Part shown: piece by piece, positions 11,888-23,347 of the stretch | Layout of the letters: every line of letters begins with the position of its first letter | How positions within the stretch are numbered: the stretch's first letter is position 1 | Assembly (NCBI GenBank): GCA_930367205.1 | Contig: OV884014.1 | Span: 107,056,638-107,120,637, forward strand | Origin: Acanthosoma haemorrhoidale | Lineage: Eukaryota; Arthropoda; Insecta; Hemiptera; Acanthosomatidae | Direction of reading: 5' to 3' | Length of the DNA: 64,000 bases | The notes under the pieces: generated by a model | What the model saw: the letters and a program-made list of their open reading frames with translations, nothing else | Told to the model about the DNA's origin: nothing | Databases searched by the model: none | Made by a program: the position numbers and the translations under genes

Positions 11888-14800
11888 ATGCTAGAAGAAT
11901 TTTGTTTGGAATTGGCTCAAGTCGAGACCTTTCCCTTCCCGGCAGAGGTTACTAGGGAAATAAATCTCATCAAAAACGCGCACTATGCGAATAAAGACAT
12001 TTTCCTCAGGGAATTGATCTCCAACGCGTGTGATGTAAGTAAATTATTTTGGTTTATTTAGTATTAATAGCCTTTTGGGAAGTTAGGCAAAGTTTTTAAT
12101 AAAAGAAAAAAAGCCCACTCGCTTACAATCAGATGCTATGTAATAAATTGAGTTCAATGAAGGGCTGTCTCGCTCAGACATTGGCAGTTTACTGAAATAA
12201 CTATTTCATTTATTGTGATATGAAATTGTAGATTTAAAAACTCTTTTAAGATAAAGAAACAGTTTCATTTCTCTCTTAAATTATAATTTATCTAGTATTT
12301 ATACTTATTATACAGTAATTAATAACCTAAGCAGAGACAAATAGCTGATTAATTTTAATACTATAAAACCATCGGTTCACATTCACAAGAAATTAAAATG
12401 AATTATTGAACTAATCCTCACCCACAGACGGCTCTGCCATCTCCTTCCTGCTCAGGAAGAGATCGTGGTTCTAGGAACGTGCAGACAACAGGAATCTTCT
12501 ATTCAGCTAATGCTCTCCCAGACAAACTCACGTGTTCCCAAATGTTTTTTATTTTATTTTTTTTTTCCCCACAACAGTTATTTTGCTAATAAACTTTTCG
12601 TGAATCGTGAATTTAAATCCTTGAAATAATGAACGAATTTACTCAAGAGGAAGAAGTCTCAATTTAAGAAATGATTAAATTTTAATTAAAAAAAATAATT
12701 ATTCATTGCAGCTAATTTAAAGTAAGGGGAAGATTTAAAAATTAGGCTAGTATTTTAGGCAATTTCAACAATTTATAAGTTATAATTGTTTATTATTCAT
12801 TAAGAATTTACTTCTAGCTGTTTTATAAATATATTTTTTCTACTTCTAGGCACTGGACAAGATCACATTTGAATCTCTGACAGATGAAGTGAAGCTTGAG
12901 AGTGAACGGAGGCTTCATATCAGAATAATCCCAAACAAAAAGGATCGTACCCTTACCATTATTGATACGTAAGTATATTTGATTACTTAAAATTTGAATT
13001 TATAATTATGTTTCTAGTGTAACAACTCAAGTGATCGGCATTAGGGCGATCAATGATAATTAAAACTTAACTTTAGTTTCCTCGACAAATTACAATAGCT
13101 TGATTAAAATACCCATCTTCCGTCTAATTGTCTCCTTCCCATGATTCTCGTGAGAAAACTTTTCTTCGCTAAAACTTGAATTTTATATCTGCTGAGTAAT
13201 TAATTATTATTATCACAAGTAACATTAAAGCATATATATATATATATATATACATACATAGTGCGTTTATACAGCCTCTTGCTGCAGAATCTGTCCACCA
13301 GTAAGTCAACTCTAGCTTCGTAATCCTTAACCGTGCCCACATCATATTTGTTCCGTTCAAATACTGTACTGTACTTTTCTATCAGTCTGTATATCTTAAT
13401 TTTTTATATCATCTAAGTGATCTAATTTTATGTTGAACCCGTCTTCTTTGATATGTTCATTAAAATTTACTTTTTTCATTAAAAAACACCATCAAAATAT
13501 CACAACATTCGGGTCCACTCCGATTTAAAAAATAATTTTTTTTAGCTTGTCAATAAAAAAAATTTTTTTTGTTCATTTCACTATTGATTTTACTTTCACT
13601 TTTCAGCACTTTAACAATTTTGGGTTTTTTTACAACTAAATTACAATACTAAAATGTGTCATCAAAATTTTACATGTTTCCAAAAGTAATTGTACCTTAC
13701 AGAGAATTTAACATTTAATTATATTACAATAATTTTTTCAATTTCAAGTCTTAACATTGCTTGATTGAGATTATTTTCATGATAAGATTTTAAATTAAAA
13801 TCACTTCTCTAGTTTTTAGATAGACTTTAACATATTTTCAAATTTGATTGCACAATTACACATTCTAACATTTTAATATACCATAATAAACTTTAATTTC
13901 CAAATTTTTACATGTGCCTGATTGATATTATTTTAATTTTCAAGCTTTTGAATATCTTTTAACATATTTTCAAATTTGATTGTAGAAATAAACATTCTAA
14001 CATCGAGATACAGTACAATAAACTTCAATTTCCAAATTTTACACGTGCCTAATTGCCATTATTTTATAATAGATTTTTCTATTAATTTTAATTGTATATA
14101 TTTTTATTACTTTTTTATATTCATCCGATTACCATTAGTTCATAATAATAAAGTATAACTCTTTTTTCTTTTCTTTTTATAATTATACTCTATAGCACAA
14201 AAAGTATCCCTGAAATTGTTTTTAAAATCTTTCCATTTGTTTATTTTTATGTTGTTCCAACTATACTCGCAAAAAGGGTTTTAACTAAATTGATTTGAAA
14301 CTTTGAGTTCGAATTTATTCCAATTCAAACTTTTAACTATTGTACTTTTTAATTTACTTATAATTTCTACCGGGTCAGATTTTTCAAATTGAAGTTCTAA
14401 CTTATTATTACTACCTTTTACACGTATTATGTCACGATCAATCACCGGTTTAGGTTCACTAGAGCTACTCGTCGTTTTCATTGTTCTTTGTTCCATTATA
14501 CTATTTATAACCTCCACTTCCTTCTCCTTTCTACTAACTTTATTATTATTTTCCTTTTTTATGTGTACCTAAATCATTTTTAATTAATTTTTGTTTATAA
14601 TATACGAGTTTATTTTTGGTTTTTAAGTTATCATCTTTAAAATCCGTTTTTTGCTTTTCTAGTTCCGTTTCAAAAACATGCATTTTTTTATCAATTGTTA
14701 TATTAAATTCTTTGAAAGTGTTTTGTAACCCTTGCTCAACACTCTCGAATCTGTTGTCAATTTTTTCGAATCTATTGTCAATTTGTACGAATTTTTCGTT

Positions 14801-17800
14801 AATTTGTTCTTTAATACTACGTGTATTTTCGTTATTAGTTTCCGCCATTAACCTAAACATCTTTTCCATCTTACTCTTCTCCTGGCTTGACTCGTTTAAA
14901 CTAAAATTTTGATTATTATTTGATACGCTCGGATTTACACGTGGTTGCCTTTTGTTACCCTCATTCTCTTTTTCTCTACATATCTATTAATTATGCTTTG
15001 CTCATCTTGATCAATATTGACACTACGCTTATCGTTTTCCGTGACTGAATTCTACCTGTATATCAAATTAAACACTATTTTCGTGACACACTTTTATCCA
15101 ATCAATCCTTTAACTAGATTTCCTTATTAACACGTCTTTATGTCAGGCGTCAAATATTACGTTTTTATATATTTTTTATATAATTTATTTTATTTAACTT
15201 TATCTTTATCTTAAGGTTCTGTTAATAAAACTAGAAAACTTCTGGTAAAAGGAAAAATTGTTTATTTACAAATTGATTTAAAAATTTAATATACATTTGA
15301 ACTAAAAACGTATTAAAATAACATTATTAAAAACTAAAGGTAAATTGTACCTTAATTACTACGCGGCTGGCCAGCCTTTCTTTCTTGTGCTTTCTTCGAT
15401 GCGTCGACTTCTTTGGTCATGAATATCAAATTCACATTTGTCAATTTTTATTTTCATAAAAAGTTGTTTATTTATACAGGCTGTCTTTTTTCCTGATACT
15501 GATATAATGTTGGTTTTAGTTAATGGTAACAGTTTCAAATTTTTAAATTTTGATTTATTTTTTTTAAAAAATTTTTTATTCATTACTGAAATTTCGGCTC
15601 CTGTATCAATTAGTACTTGATTATTAATCTGGCCAAAATTAATATTTATTATTGGACATTTATTATTTTTGACAACTCTCTACATTGGTTCATCAATTAA
15701 CAAATTATCTTCAAAAAGGTTATTTACTACATAATCTTCATTACCAAATTCATATAGTCAGTTTATTTCATTTTGTATGGGGTTCTGCTGTACCATCGCG
15801 TGTGTTGTCAAATTATTTTTTTGTGTCAACGTATCATTTTTATTTCCAATAATGTCGAAATTAGATTGATTATTATTATTCTGCATTTCAATTCTATTAC
15901 ATTGAATTTGTCGTTCAATTATTTTGTCATTTTGTTCAAATTCCTCATCTTGTCTCATTTCCTCTTTACCCTGACCATAATTCTTTTGGTAATAGGGTCT
16001 TCTGTCAAATTGTGTTTCTCTATTTGTAAACCCGCTTTTAAATCCCGATTGTTGTCTATTTTCAAATTGGTTTTGACTATTACCATTTTTAAAATTACTA
16101 CTTTGATATTGCTTAAATTTGTTTCTATTTTCCCCATTATAATTCTGATATGGTCTGCTGAATCGACCATTTTGTCTGTCATTTGTTTGTCTATTTTGAT
16201 AATACGCATCTTTTTTATCTTGCTCAAAATTATTATCTTGCCCGTTGTTATAATGGTTTGATTTATTATTGATCTGTTGATTTATTTGTGGACAATTTAC
16301 AAAGTTATAATTTAATCCGTTACTTTGGAGATTACCATTTTTTAATTCTTTAATTATTTGGTGTTTTTTGAACATTCTTAAAATGTTGAATAATTCAACC
16401 ACTTTTTCAACTTTTCGGTTAATGCAAAGGTTATAGACCGATTGACCAAAATGTCTTATGAACATTTGACAAGTGGATTCTTCATTTAAAATATCCATTG
16501 TTATAATACGTGTAGAGAATTCTGATAAATATTCTTGTGGATTTAAATATGTGAAATTTAAATAACTACCATTTAATATCGAAATCAAGTATTCTTTATA
16601 ATCCTTACCACAAAAAACATCCCTGAAATTACTTTCAAAATCCTCCCATTTATTAAACTTCATTTTGTTCATATTGAACCAGCAAAAGGGAATTTCACTT
16701 AAATGAGCTGAAAATTCAAATTCTAATTTATTCCAATTCAAACTTTTATTTATTGTATTTTTGATTTTATTTAAAAATTCAATCGGGTTTAGATTTTTTA
16801 AAATTTTGAAATTCTAATTTATTATTACTACTTATTACTTGTATTATCTCATTGTCAATTACTAAATTAGATTCACCTGAGTTACCTGACAATTTACTTG
16901 TATTTTCCTCCATTTTATTTCTTAAATCTTCCACTTCTTTCTCTATTTTATTACTTTTATCGATACTTTCTTTTTTATAAGCTCCTAATTCTGTAATAGT
17001 TTTTTGTTCATGAATTACGAATTTTTTGCTCATCCATGCTACTTGTTCATCAAATTTATTCTCCGTTTCTAACTTATATTCTTTTAAATCGGTTTCTTGA
17101 TATCCTATTTCCGTTTCCAAAAGATGCAATTTTTTATCAAATTTTATATTAAAATCTATGAAAGAGTTTTGTAACCCTTGCTCAATGCTCTCGAATCTAT
17201 TATCAAATTTTTCATCTGCCAATTTATCGATTTTATTAGATAATTGTAATAAATTTTGTTTATTTTCTTGTTTTAATTCTTTAAAATTTTGTTTATTTTC
17301 TTGTTTTAATTGTAATAATAAATTTGTTTCAAGTTTTAAATTATTTTGTTCACTTTCTTGTTTTAATTCTAATAAATTTTGTTTATTTTCTTCTTTTATT
17401 TGTTTAAAATTTTCTACCATTAATTTTAATATATTTTCCATCTTATTCTCCTCTGGACTTGATTCATTTAAACTAAAATTTTGATCATTGTTTGATACCG
17501 GACTATCAAGTGATTGCCTTTTGCTAACCTCATTTTCTTTATTATCTACGTATCTATTTATTATAGTTTGCTCATTTGGATCAATATTGACACTATGCTT
17601 ATCTTTTTCCATGACTGAAATTAACAATATGAATCTTAATCACAAATACAATTTTTAACCTAATCTTTATATCAAATTTGAACACAATTTTCGTGACACT
17701 ATCTTAACAATCCTTTAGCCAGATTACTTCGTTATCGGTCCTTACGTTGGGCGCCAAATATTATGTTCTTTAACTTTAAATATATTTTATTTATTATTTA

Positions 17801-20800
17801 CTATTAGGTTCTATTAACAAAAATAATTCTGGCAAAAAGATAAATTTAATTTTACAAACATAACAAAAAAATAAACTTATATTAATTATATAAATACTTG
17901 TGTATTAATTCGATTCCTTTTCTTCTTCAATGGTCTTCTTTTTATTCAAATTTATAATTCTTCTCTTCGTGCTATTTCTCTTCCGTTCCGTTTCAAGTCA
18001 ACAACCACTAACCAACAAAGTTTTCAAGTTTTTCATACTCACAATCTCAAGCTAATAACATGTATTACGGGCTGATGCCAAAGCTAGATGAGTATAATTC
18101 TCAATGTGTTTTCATTATCACAACCACAACAATACTAATTATAACTGGCTAAACTAGAGAGTCATTCTCTGTGTGTTTCTATCATCACAACAACCAGTAG
18201 ACTGTCCTTTGTTTTTTCTTTTCACTCTCCTTTGTTTTTATTTGCCTTCTTGATTCACGGTTGGATTAAATATTATATAAAAACTCCACAATATCTAATA
18301 TCACAACAATATATATAAACTACATAAATTAATAATATTTCTTTTAATTTTCTAAATACTTAACAACGTAAAATAGGATATTGTCTTTCTCCGGTTTAAA
18401 AGTTATAGCATTTTAGTTCCTCGTTCGGTGACCAATTTATTCTACACGAAAGTTTGTGTGGGCAGGTCCGTGAATTAGGTCTATTTTCTCACTGTAATCG
18501 CAAGAAAGTGCCTATCCAATCGAACCTATTCATGTTTCAAAAAATGCAATTTGGTATTAAATCAATACAGAGTCCTCTGGTCTTAAGGTCTAATATTTAG
18601 GACGGACTAGTTTTATATTAACTCATGACTTTTCAATTAACTCATTTTGCCACCTTATCTTCTGTTTCCTTCTTATCTGCTATAATGCATCTATACGGCC
18701 TCTTGCTGCAGAATCTGTCCACCAGTAAGTCAATTCTAGCTTCGTATTCGTTAACTGTGCCCACATCATATTTGTTCCTTTCAAATACTATACTGTACTT
18801 TTCTATCAGTCTTTCTATCTTAATTTTTTTCATATCATCTAAGTGATCTAATTTTATGTTGAACCCGTCTTCTTCGATATGTTCATTAAAATTCACTTTA
18901 ACCTCTTCATTTTTTTCTTTCTTTTTCTCAGTATTTCCTGGTTCCTTTTCTGTAGCATTTGTAGATTCTAATTTGAATTAATCTAAATTTTTTTATAATA
19001 TCTAATTCTATAAGAAAATTTTCCAAACCTTCTCTCTCTACAATGAACACATCAACATATTTTGCTATGTCAAAATTTTTTATTTTTATTGTTACTAAAC
19101 ATTTTGTTAGTGTCACACCATTGACTGTTTTTAAATATATCTTATTTACGTTTTCTGTTTTTTCCATTATTATCTTGATTAATTTTGAATTTATTAGAGA
19201 GACTTGGGATCCTGGATCATGTGACTCGTTTACCTGTAACTTCTCTTCTAATAATATTTTTACTTTAATCGTTGGTGTGATTATTCGTGTTTTTTTTGGT
19301 CTGTATTTAGATCTACTTCTAATACTAAGTTAATTCCTATTATTATAGTTTCATTTGTTTAACCAGCATGAAGCTTCTGGATGATACGTTTGTTTAATTG
19401 TTCACAATTATTGCATGGCATTTTCTCTTAAAATTTATTTTTACTGTAAAGTTTTTCCTCTTTCTTTTTTATATAATTATTTTTGTTCAGTAGACCCTCA
19501 CATTTTCTGATTTCAAGATATAATCTAGTTGAATTCTTAAATGTTTCTTCATCCATCTTATTTATAATGAACTCAGGTAAACTGATAGCTATAAGCATCA
19601 TTAAAGTCTTTGAACTAATACTGTCATCCCTATCTAACAATAATTTCTCATTTTTCATGGTGTATTCCATCAGTAGACCTTCTTTGACTAGAGTCATGCG
19701 ATAAAGCGTAATACTGGCTAGGTAGTAACAGTTGTCGCTACAACAATGAATGGCAGCCTTCTCATAATTAAATAATTATTTGCTTGTTTTGAAAAAATAA
19801 TAAATTTTTTTTTGGAATGTGTTTTTAAAATTTTTAACAATTTTGTTTTTATTTCAGGGGTATTGGAATGACCAAAGCAGACTTGGTAAAAAATCTGGGA
19901 ACCCTTGCTAAGTCTTCAATTATTGGCTTCACCGATGCAATTCAGAGAGGAGCAGATATCTCAAGATTTGGTTTTGGTTTCTACTCTGCTTACCTCGTTG
20001 CTGACAAAGTTGTAGTCAGTTCAAAGCACAATGATGATGCGCAGTACTTGTGGGAGTCAGCAGGAGGCAGTTTCACCATCAGACCTGACCATCGTGAGCC
20101 TCTTGGTAGGGGGACAAAAATTGTTCTGTTTGTCAAGGAGAATCAAGCTGAATTTTTAGAATATGATAAGATTAGGGAAGTAGTCAAAAAACATTGTCAG
20201 TTTATTGGGTTTCCTATCAAACTGGTTGTTGAAAAAGAAAGAGATAGGGAATTCAGTGAAGATTACGATGCAGAAGATTATGAAGGAGATGATGAATCAG
20301 AAGAAAAGAAAAGCGAAGGAGACAAGAAAAAGAATCCTAAAGAGATGTATACTGAAGACGAAGTTTTAAACACAACTCAACTGATCTGGACCAGGAACCT
20401 TGTAGATATTACAGGAGAAGAATATAGCGAATTCTACAAATCCCTCACCAATGATTGGGAAGGTCACCTGGCAGCTGAACACTTCTCAGTTAAAGGAGAG
20501 CTAAAAATCAAAGCTCTTCTTTTTGTACCAAAGAGAGCACTTTCTGATTTATATGAAAACAAAAAAAAGACGAAATATATCAAGTTATATGTGAGGGGAG
20601 TTTTGATCATGGATGGCTTTGAAGATCTTCTCCCTGAATATCTCAACTTCGTCAGAGGTGTTGTTCATTTGGATGATTTGTCTATCAATCTGAAAGCGCT
20701 CCGGGAGTGCGAATTTCTCGAAGTCACAAGAAAGATTTTGGTCGAGCAATGTCTTGAACTCTTCAAAGGAATGGCTAGATACAAATTAATTTACAACAAG

Positions 20801-20929
20801 TTCTACGAGGAATTCAGTGAAAATTTAAAACTAGGGATTAACCAGGATAGCACCAACAGGAGTAAACTTTCCGAATTATTAAGGTGGTATTATCTTCAGG
20901 ATGATCCAGATTGGTTTGGGGTGTCATAG
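11888..20929 (+). CDS. Hsp90-like: Hsp90-like chaperone paralogue A, truncated at the C terminus
   Basis: Coding exons are 11888-12034 (49 codons), 12850-12968 and 19858-20929. All introns are GT-AG and the joints keep frame (GAT|GCA; GATAC|GGGT gives D-T-G). The product is 445 aa against about 715-730 for cytosolic Hsp90. The GHKL ATPase domain is clear: FLRELISN at 39-46 (catalytic Glu 42 and Mg-binding Asn 46), [12 protein letters not shown] from 88, then [10 protein letters not shown] and LGRGTKIVL. An acidic linker lies at about 214-257, then the middle domain with [21 protein letters not shown] and LLFVPKRA. The protein ends at SELLRWYY plus a short novel tail. Oddities: the lid motif MIGQFGVGF has shrunk to RFGFGF, losing three residues; the catalytic-loop SREMLQQ is replaced by KALRECE with two residues lost; the rest of the middle domain and the C-terminal dimerisation domain are absent. 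Exon 2 encodes an unusual start ([17 protein letters not shown]). The frame is open in both units, so it may be expressed, but canonical dimeric ATPase function is unlikely. Confidence 0.85.
13231..13475 (-). pseudogene. Fragment of Ty3/gypsy RT N-terminus in intron 3
   Basis: After a (TA)n tract, this stretch is a diverged copy of 18680-18880, which encodes the region before the RT fingers ([19 protein letters not shown] type) on the minus strand. It has substitutions that break the frame. It is a second, separate piece of the same retroelement family. Confidence 0.7.
13822..14060. repeat. Two diverged copies of an approximately 127-bp repeat
   Basis: Both copies contain TTTTAACATATTTTCAAATT and later ATAAACTT(T/C)AATTTCCAAAT and CACGTGCCT-like sequence. 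Unit B has only one copy (about 42485-42600), a contraction by recombination between the repeats. Confidence 0.75.
14281..15060 (-). pseudogene. Ty3/gypsy gag relic, lower copy, intron 3 unit A
   Basis: Minus-strand frames 14546-14869 and 14281-14517 encode a coiled-coil-rich gag N-terminus. It is homologous to 16779-17627 (shared stretch IEQGLQN...FNI, and a downstream piece ending SLNWNKFEL). The frame is broken several times. Upstream on the minus strand, near 15150, is a decayed form of the tRNA-Lys primer site, followed by LTR-like DNA to about 15355. Confidence 0.7.
15150..15355 (-). repeat. LTR-like segment, lower retroelement, unit A
   Basis: Aligns by eye with the segment next to the primer site of the upper element (17757-17900): both have AATATTA(C/T)GTT, a T/A-rich run, then AGGTTCT(G/A)TTAA and TTCTGG. 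It abuts the retropepsin relic at 15359, so the lower element's LTR is fused to the truncated 3' end of the upper one. Confidence 0.55.
15359..16741 (-). pseudogene. Ty3/gypsy gag C-terminal part plus retropepsin, upper copy, unit A
   Basis: The minus-strand frame 16741-15758 (327 codons) starts in a gag capsid-like region ([33 protein letters not shown]) and passes into an Asn/Gln/Arg-rich nucleocapsid-like tail without CCHC knuckles. A TGA at 15758-15760 and a TAG near 15681 interrupt the same frame, which then continues into an aspartic protease with the active site LIDTGAE at about 15605-15625 and ends at 15359. No RT, RNase H or integrase follows. This places gag and protease in one frame originally. 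It lies antisense in the Hsp90-like intron. Confidence 0.8.
16779..17627 (-). pseudogene. Ty3/gypsy gag N-terminal part (coiled coil), upper copy, unit A
   Basis: 282 codons on the minus strand, starting about 115 bp after the primer site. Residues of roughly 60-150 form imperfect repeats rich in Glu, Asn, Gln and Lys (ELKQE.KQN units), predicted as a long coiled coil. The frame ends at 16779 after KKSKPD. The homologous lower copy shows that the coding sequence should continue into 16741-15758 through a one-base frameshift in an A run near 16795. Ancestral gag was therefore a single longer protein. Confidence 0.75.
17741..17756 (-). other. Primer-binding site, tRNA-Lys
   Basis: On the minus strand the site reads TGGCGCCCAACGTAAG. 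Its first 12-13 bases are the complement of the insect tRNA-Lys 3' end (...CGTTGGGCGCCA), the primer also used by Drosophila gypsy. LTR-like sequence extends to higher coordinates. Confidence 0.75.
17757..18620. other. LTR-like and unassigned DNA between two retroelement pieces, unit A
   Basis: About 860 bp. The part next to the primer site is the 5' LTR of the upper antisense element. The far boundary cannot be set, because no intact second LTR is present. No gene is visible. Confidence 0.5.
18642..19697 (-). pseudogene. Ty3/gypsy gag-protease-RT fragment, intron 3 unit A
   Basis: Three minus-strand frames in genetic order. 19697-19428 is a gag capsid end ([15 protein letters not shown]), followed by a CNNC remnant of a zinc knuckle near 19410. 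19167-18928 is the C-terminal half of a retropepsin ([18 protein letters not shown]). 18896-18642 is the RT entry region ([30 protein letters not shown]). Each is separated by frame breaks, and the RT catalytic part is missing. The piece ends about 160 bp before the last Hsp90-like exon. Confidence 0.75.
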
Positions 20930-21022
20930 CGTGTCACAGAAGAAGAACCTCCCACAGTAGAGTTGCCACCGATGCCCAGGCGCAGTTCTGAGGATGCTTC
21001 GAGAATGGAGGAGGTTGTTTAA
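20930..21022 (+). pseudogene. Fossil Hsp90 C-terminal tail after the stop, gene A
   Basis: Directly after the TAG and in the same frame, 31 codons read RVTEEEPPTVELPPM and end SSEDASRMEEVV before TAA. Hsp90 normally ends ...EDASRMEEVD, the ligand for TPR co-chaperones. So the normal last exon tail is still present, with D to V at the final residue, and the domain before it has been deleted. Readthrough of the TAG would add this tail. Confidence 0.8.
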
Positions 21023-21220
21023 AGGTCTCATGTAAATTATTTTTTATTACATTTTCTAATTCTGTTATAAATAGTGAATTATTTATTATTAAAAGTAATT
21101 CACTGGTGATATTTTCTGTTTTGTACATTATGTATATTTATTTCAGAGATATATTTGTACCAGCGATTTTCATTTTTTGTATATTTCTAGATATAAGCTT
21201 GATGTAAAATATAACTTATA

Positions 21221-21226
21221 AATAAA
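21221..21226 (+). terminator. Poly(A) signal of Hsp90-like gene A
   Basis: AATAAA about 290 bp after the stop codon, in an AT-rich 3' UTR. It is preserved at 49704-49709 in unit B. Confidence 0.6.
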
Positions 21227-21643
21227 AGTATTTTATAAAATTATTGTTTTTTTCCTATCCAAGTCCTATCTAAAGCATGCTTAAAGATTTTCTTATAAAT
21301 AACGGATTTATATAACTGTTTTTTCAGTACATATTTTAAGGTGTTAAGTTTATTTGACAATTATTTTAATTTTTTTTCATTGAATAAGTAATCATCAATT
21401 GACCATTATGATTTAACCTATTAAAGTATTTTTAGTCGAAAATACATTACCTTAAAACATTTATTAACTTGGGGTTTGACTTTTGCATAAATCATGCAGA
21501 GTTCATATATTTCTCTACTTTTGGTCATATCTATATTTTGGTCACCATTAAAAAATATCAAAAATTCAAACAAATAAGGATTTATTTATGGTTTGTAAAA
21601 TATTTGTATGAATCCATTGATAATCCTTAAAAAACTGCAATAT
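21227..21643. other. Non-coding DNA after the Hsp90-like gene, unit A
   Basis: AT-rich, between the poly(A) signal and the long inverted repeat. I see nothing else in it. Confidence 0.6.
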
Positions 21644-22038
21644 TGGTAAAATCAGTGAAGTGAGCAATATCACACAATTAAGGGCTTACTGATCTTCCTA
21701 ATTGCTCTCTCTTGATTGATTTCGTAAATTTTATTAAATTATTTTTCATCACCATTCAATTCCAAAACAGTTTATCTTGCATGCCCCATTGATTGTTGCT
21801 GTGTATAGGAGTTAGTTATAATAATAAATAAACTAAATCTTATGTTCAATATACCCCAATGCTGTAAGCTCAGGAATCAAATCGATTAGTATTTGGAATA
21901 AGTGAGTGGCATCCCAGTAAATAAAATATTTAAATTACTCGACTAGAGTGTAGAGGCGTGAGACTGAGGGTAAGGCAGGTAAAAGAAAATATATGTATTG
22001 ATAGAAAGATACAGTCTCTATGTATTTCCTTACATTCT
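21644..22038 (+). repeat. Left arm of long inverted repeat, unit A
   Basis: The arm from TGGTAAAATCAGTGAAGTGA to TACATTCT is the reverse complement of 23348-23741, with only scattered differences over about 395 bp. The pair encloses about 1.3 kb. Confidence 0.92.
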
Positions 22039-23347
22039 ATATATTTGGATACATTAACGTATTAGTAGTTCCTATGGGATCATAAATCAATTAAGCCTTT
22101 ATTCGCCGAAGACAGCATAGTTGGGAACTGTTGTTCTGTGACTTGAGAAACCCTAAAATTTGCAGAGTGGGTTGGACAAGGACATACGGGTCCACATGTG
22201 TCCCATTAAATTTTTATAATATAGCTCTCCACAATGTTGTTAAATATACTATTAAATATGGATCATTGGATATCCTGGAAAATACCCTTTTATCTTTAAT
22301 TAATCCTTCTCACTCCGGGCTTGGCAATAATTCATTCTTTTGTTATATTAATACATAGAAAGTGTAGTGAGTACATCGACATATTGTTTTCTTATAAATG
22401 ACTAATAATTAATTAGTAACTTAAAAAATTCCTTTAAATTTCTTATCCTCTACAACCTATACACAGCTGATGTCCCCTCTATACCCAAAACCTTCTTGGC
22501 CACATTCGCAGATGACTCAGCAGTCTTGTCATCCCACCCAGACTTTTTAGCGGAATGAGCAATAACTTTTGTTTGCAGGGGATAATATTAAGCCCCTATT
22601 CTGTCTACCCTCCACAAACACCATAAAGTAGTTTTTACTACCATAGCTCAAAATATAAAAAGTCATTTTTTAGATAAACAACATCATTTTAAACCTTTGA
22701 AATATTTTGACAGTTTTCATTATTTGTTGATAAGATAGTTGAGGCTTAACAAATACAATGGATACTTTTCACCGGATCTTGTCATAACATCTCTCATTAT
22801 TGTACTTTCAGTGCCTGTTTCCATTATTATGTCTTATATACACTTCAAGACTAAATTAGATTAATGATTAAAGTGAGGTATCGCCGCTGCAAGAAATACT
22901 ACTCATTGTTCGAGATCGACTTCAGTTGACATTTATATAAACGACTATACTATGAGTATAGTACTATGTGTTAGAGTAATAAATAGGTTTAATAGAACAA
23001 ATGAGCATTATTTAGTATCTTTTTGCGATAACAAGTTTCTCTATATAACAATTCATTTTAAACTTGTAAAAGAACTTATATTTTTTTTCTATTTTTTTTT
23101 TTTTTCCTAACAACAAATTTATTATGATAAAATTACAATCTGCCTCATTGGGCTATAAGTAATTGTGATAAATTATCTCATTCATACCAATTTACCATTT
23201 TCATTCACTCGCTTATTCATATTGTATATACAAATAGCCCAGAACCCCTTATAGGGATGAGTGGTGCAGTGCAATGACTGTGCTAGGGGATTAGGGTGGT
23301 TGAATAGGTTACTATGGAATTTTATGAACTTGGAAAGGATGACCTCA
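22039..23347. other. Loop of the long inverted repeat, unit A
   Basis: 1.3 kb with no supportable gene. It contains the intact target TGTAG (22363-22367) that is occupied by the mag-like element in unit B. It also has a short T-rich run near 23085-23105 and, at 23110-23180, an inverse copy of the end of the dispersed repeat. The open frame at 22131-22358 is not supported by anything. Confidence 0.65.
22363..22367 (+). other. Empty target site of the mag-like element
   Basis: In unit A the sequence GAAAGTGTAGTGAGTACATC is uninterrupted. In unit B the same TGTAG is duplicated on both sides of 50839-55568. Confidence 0.93.

Noticed and set aside
22131..22358. 75-codon frame in the inverted-repeat loop
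   Set aside because: Only part of it is kept in unit B, where a deletion removes the start, and no similarity is recognisable.
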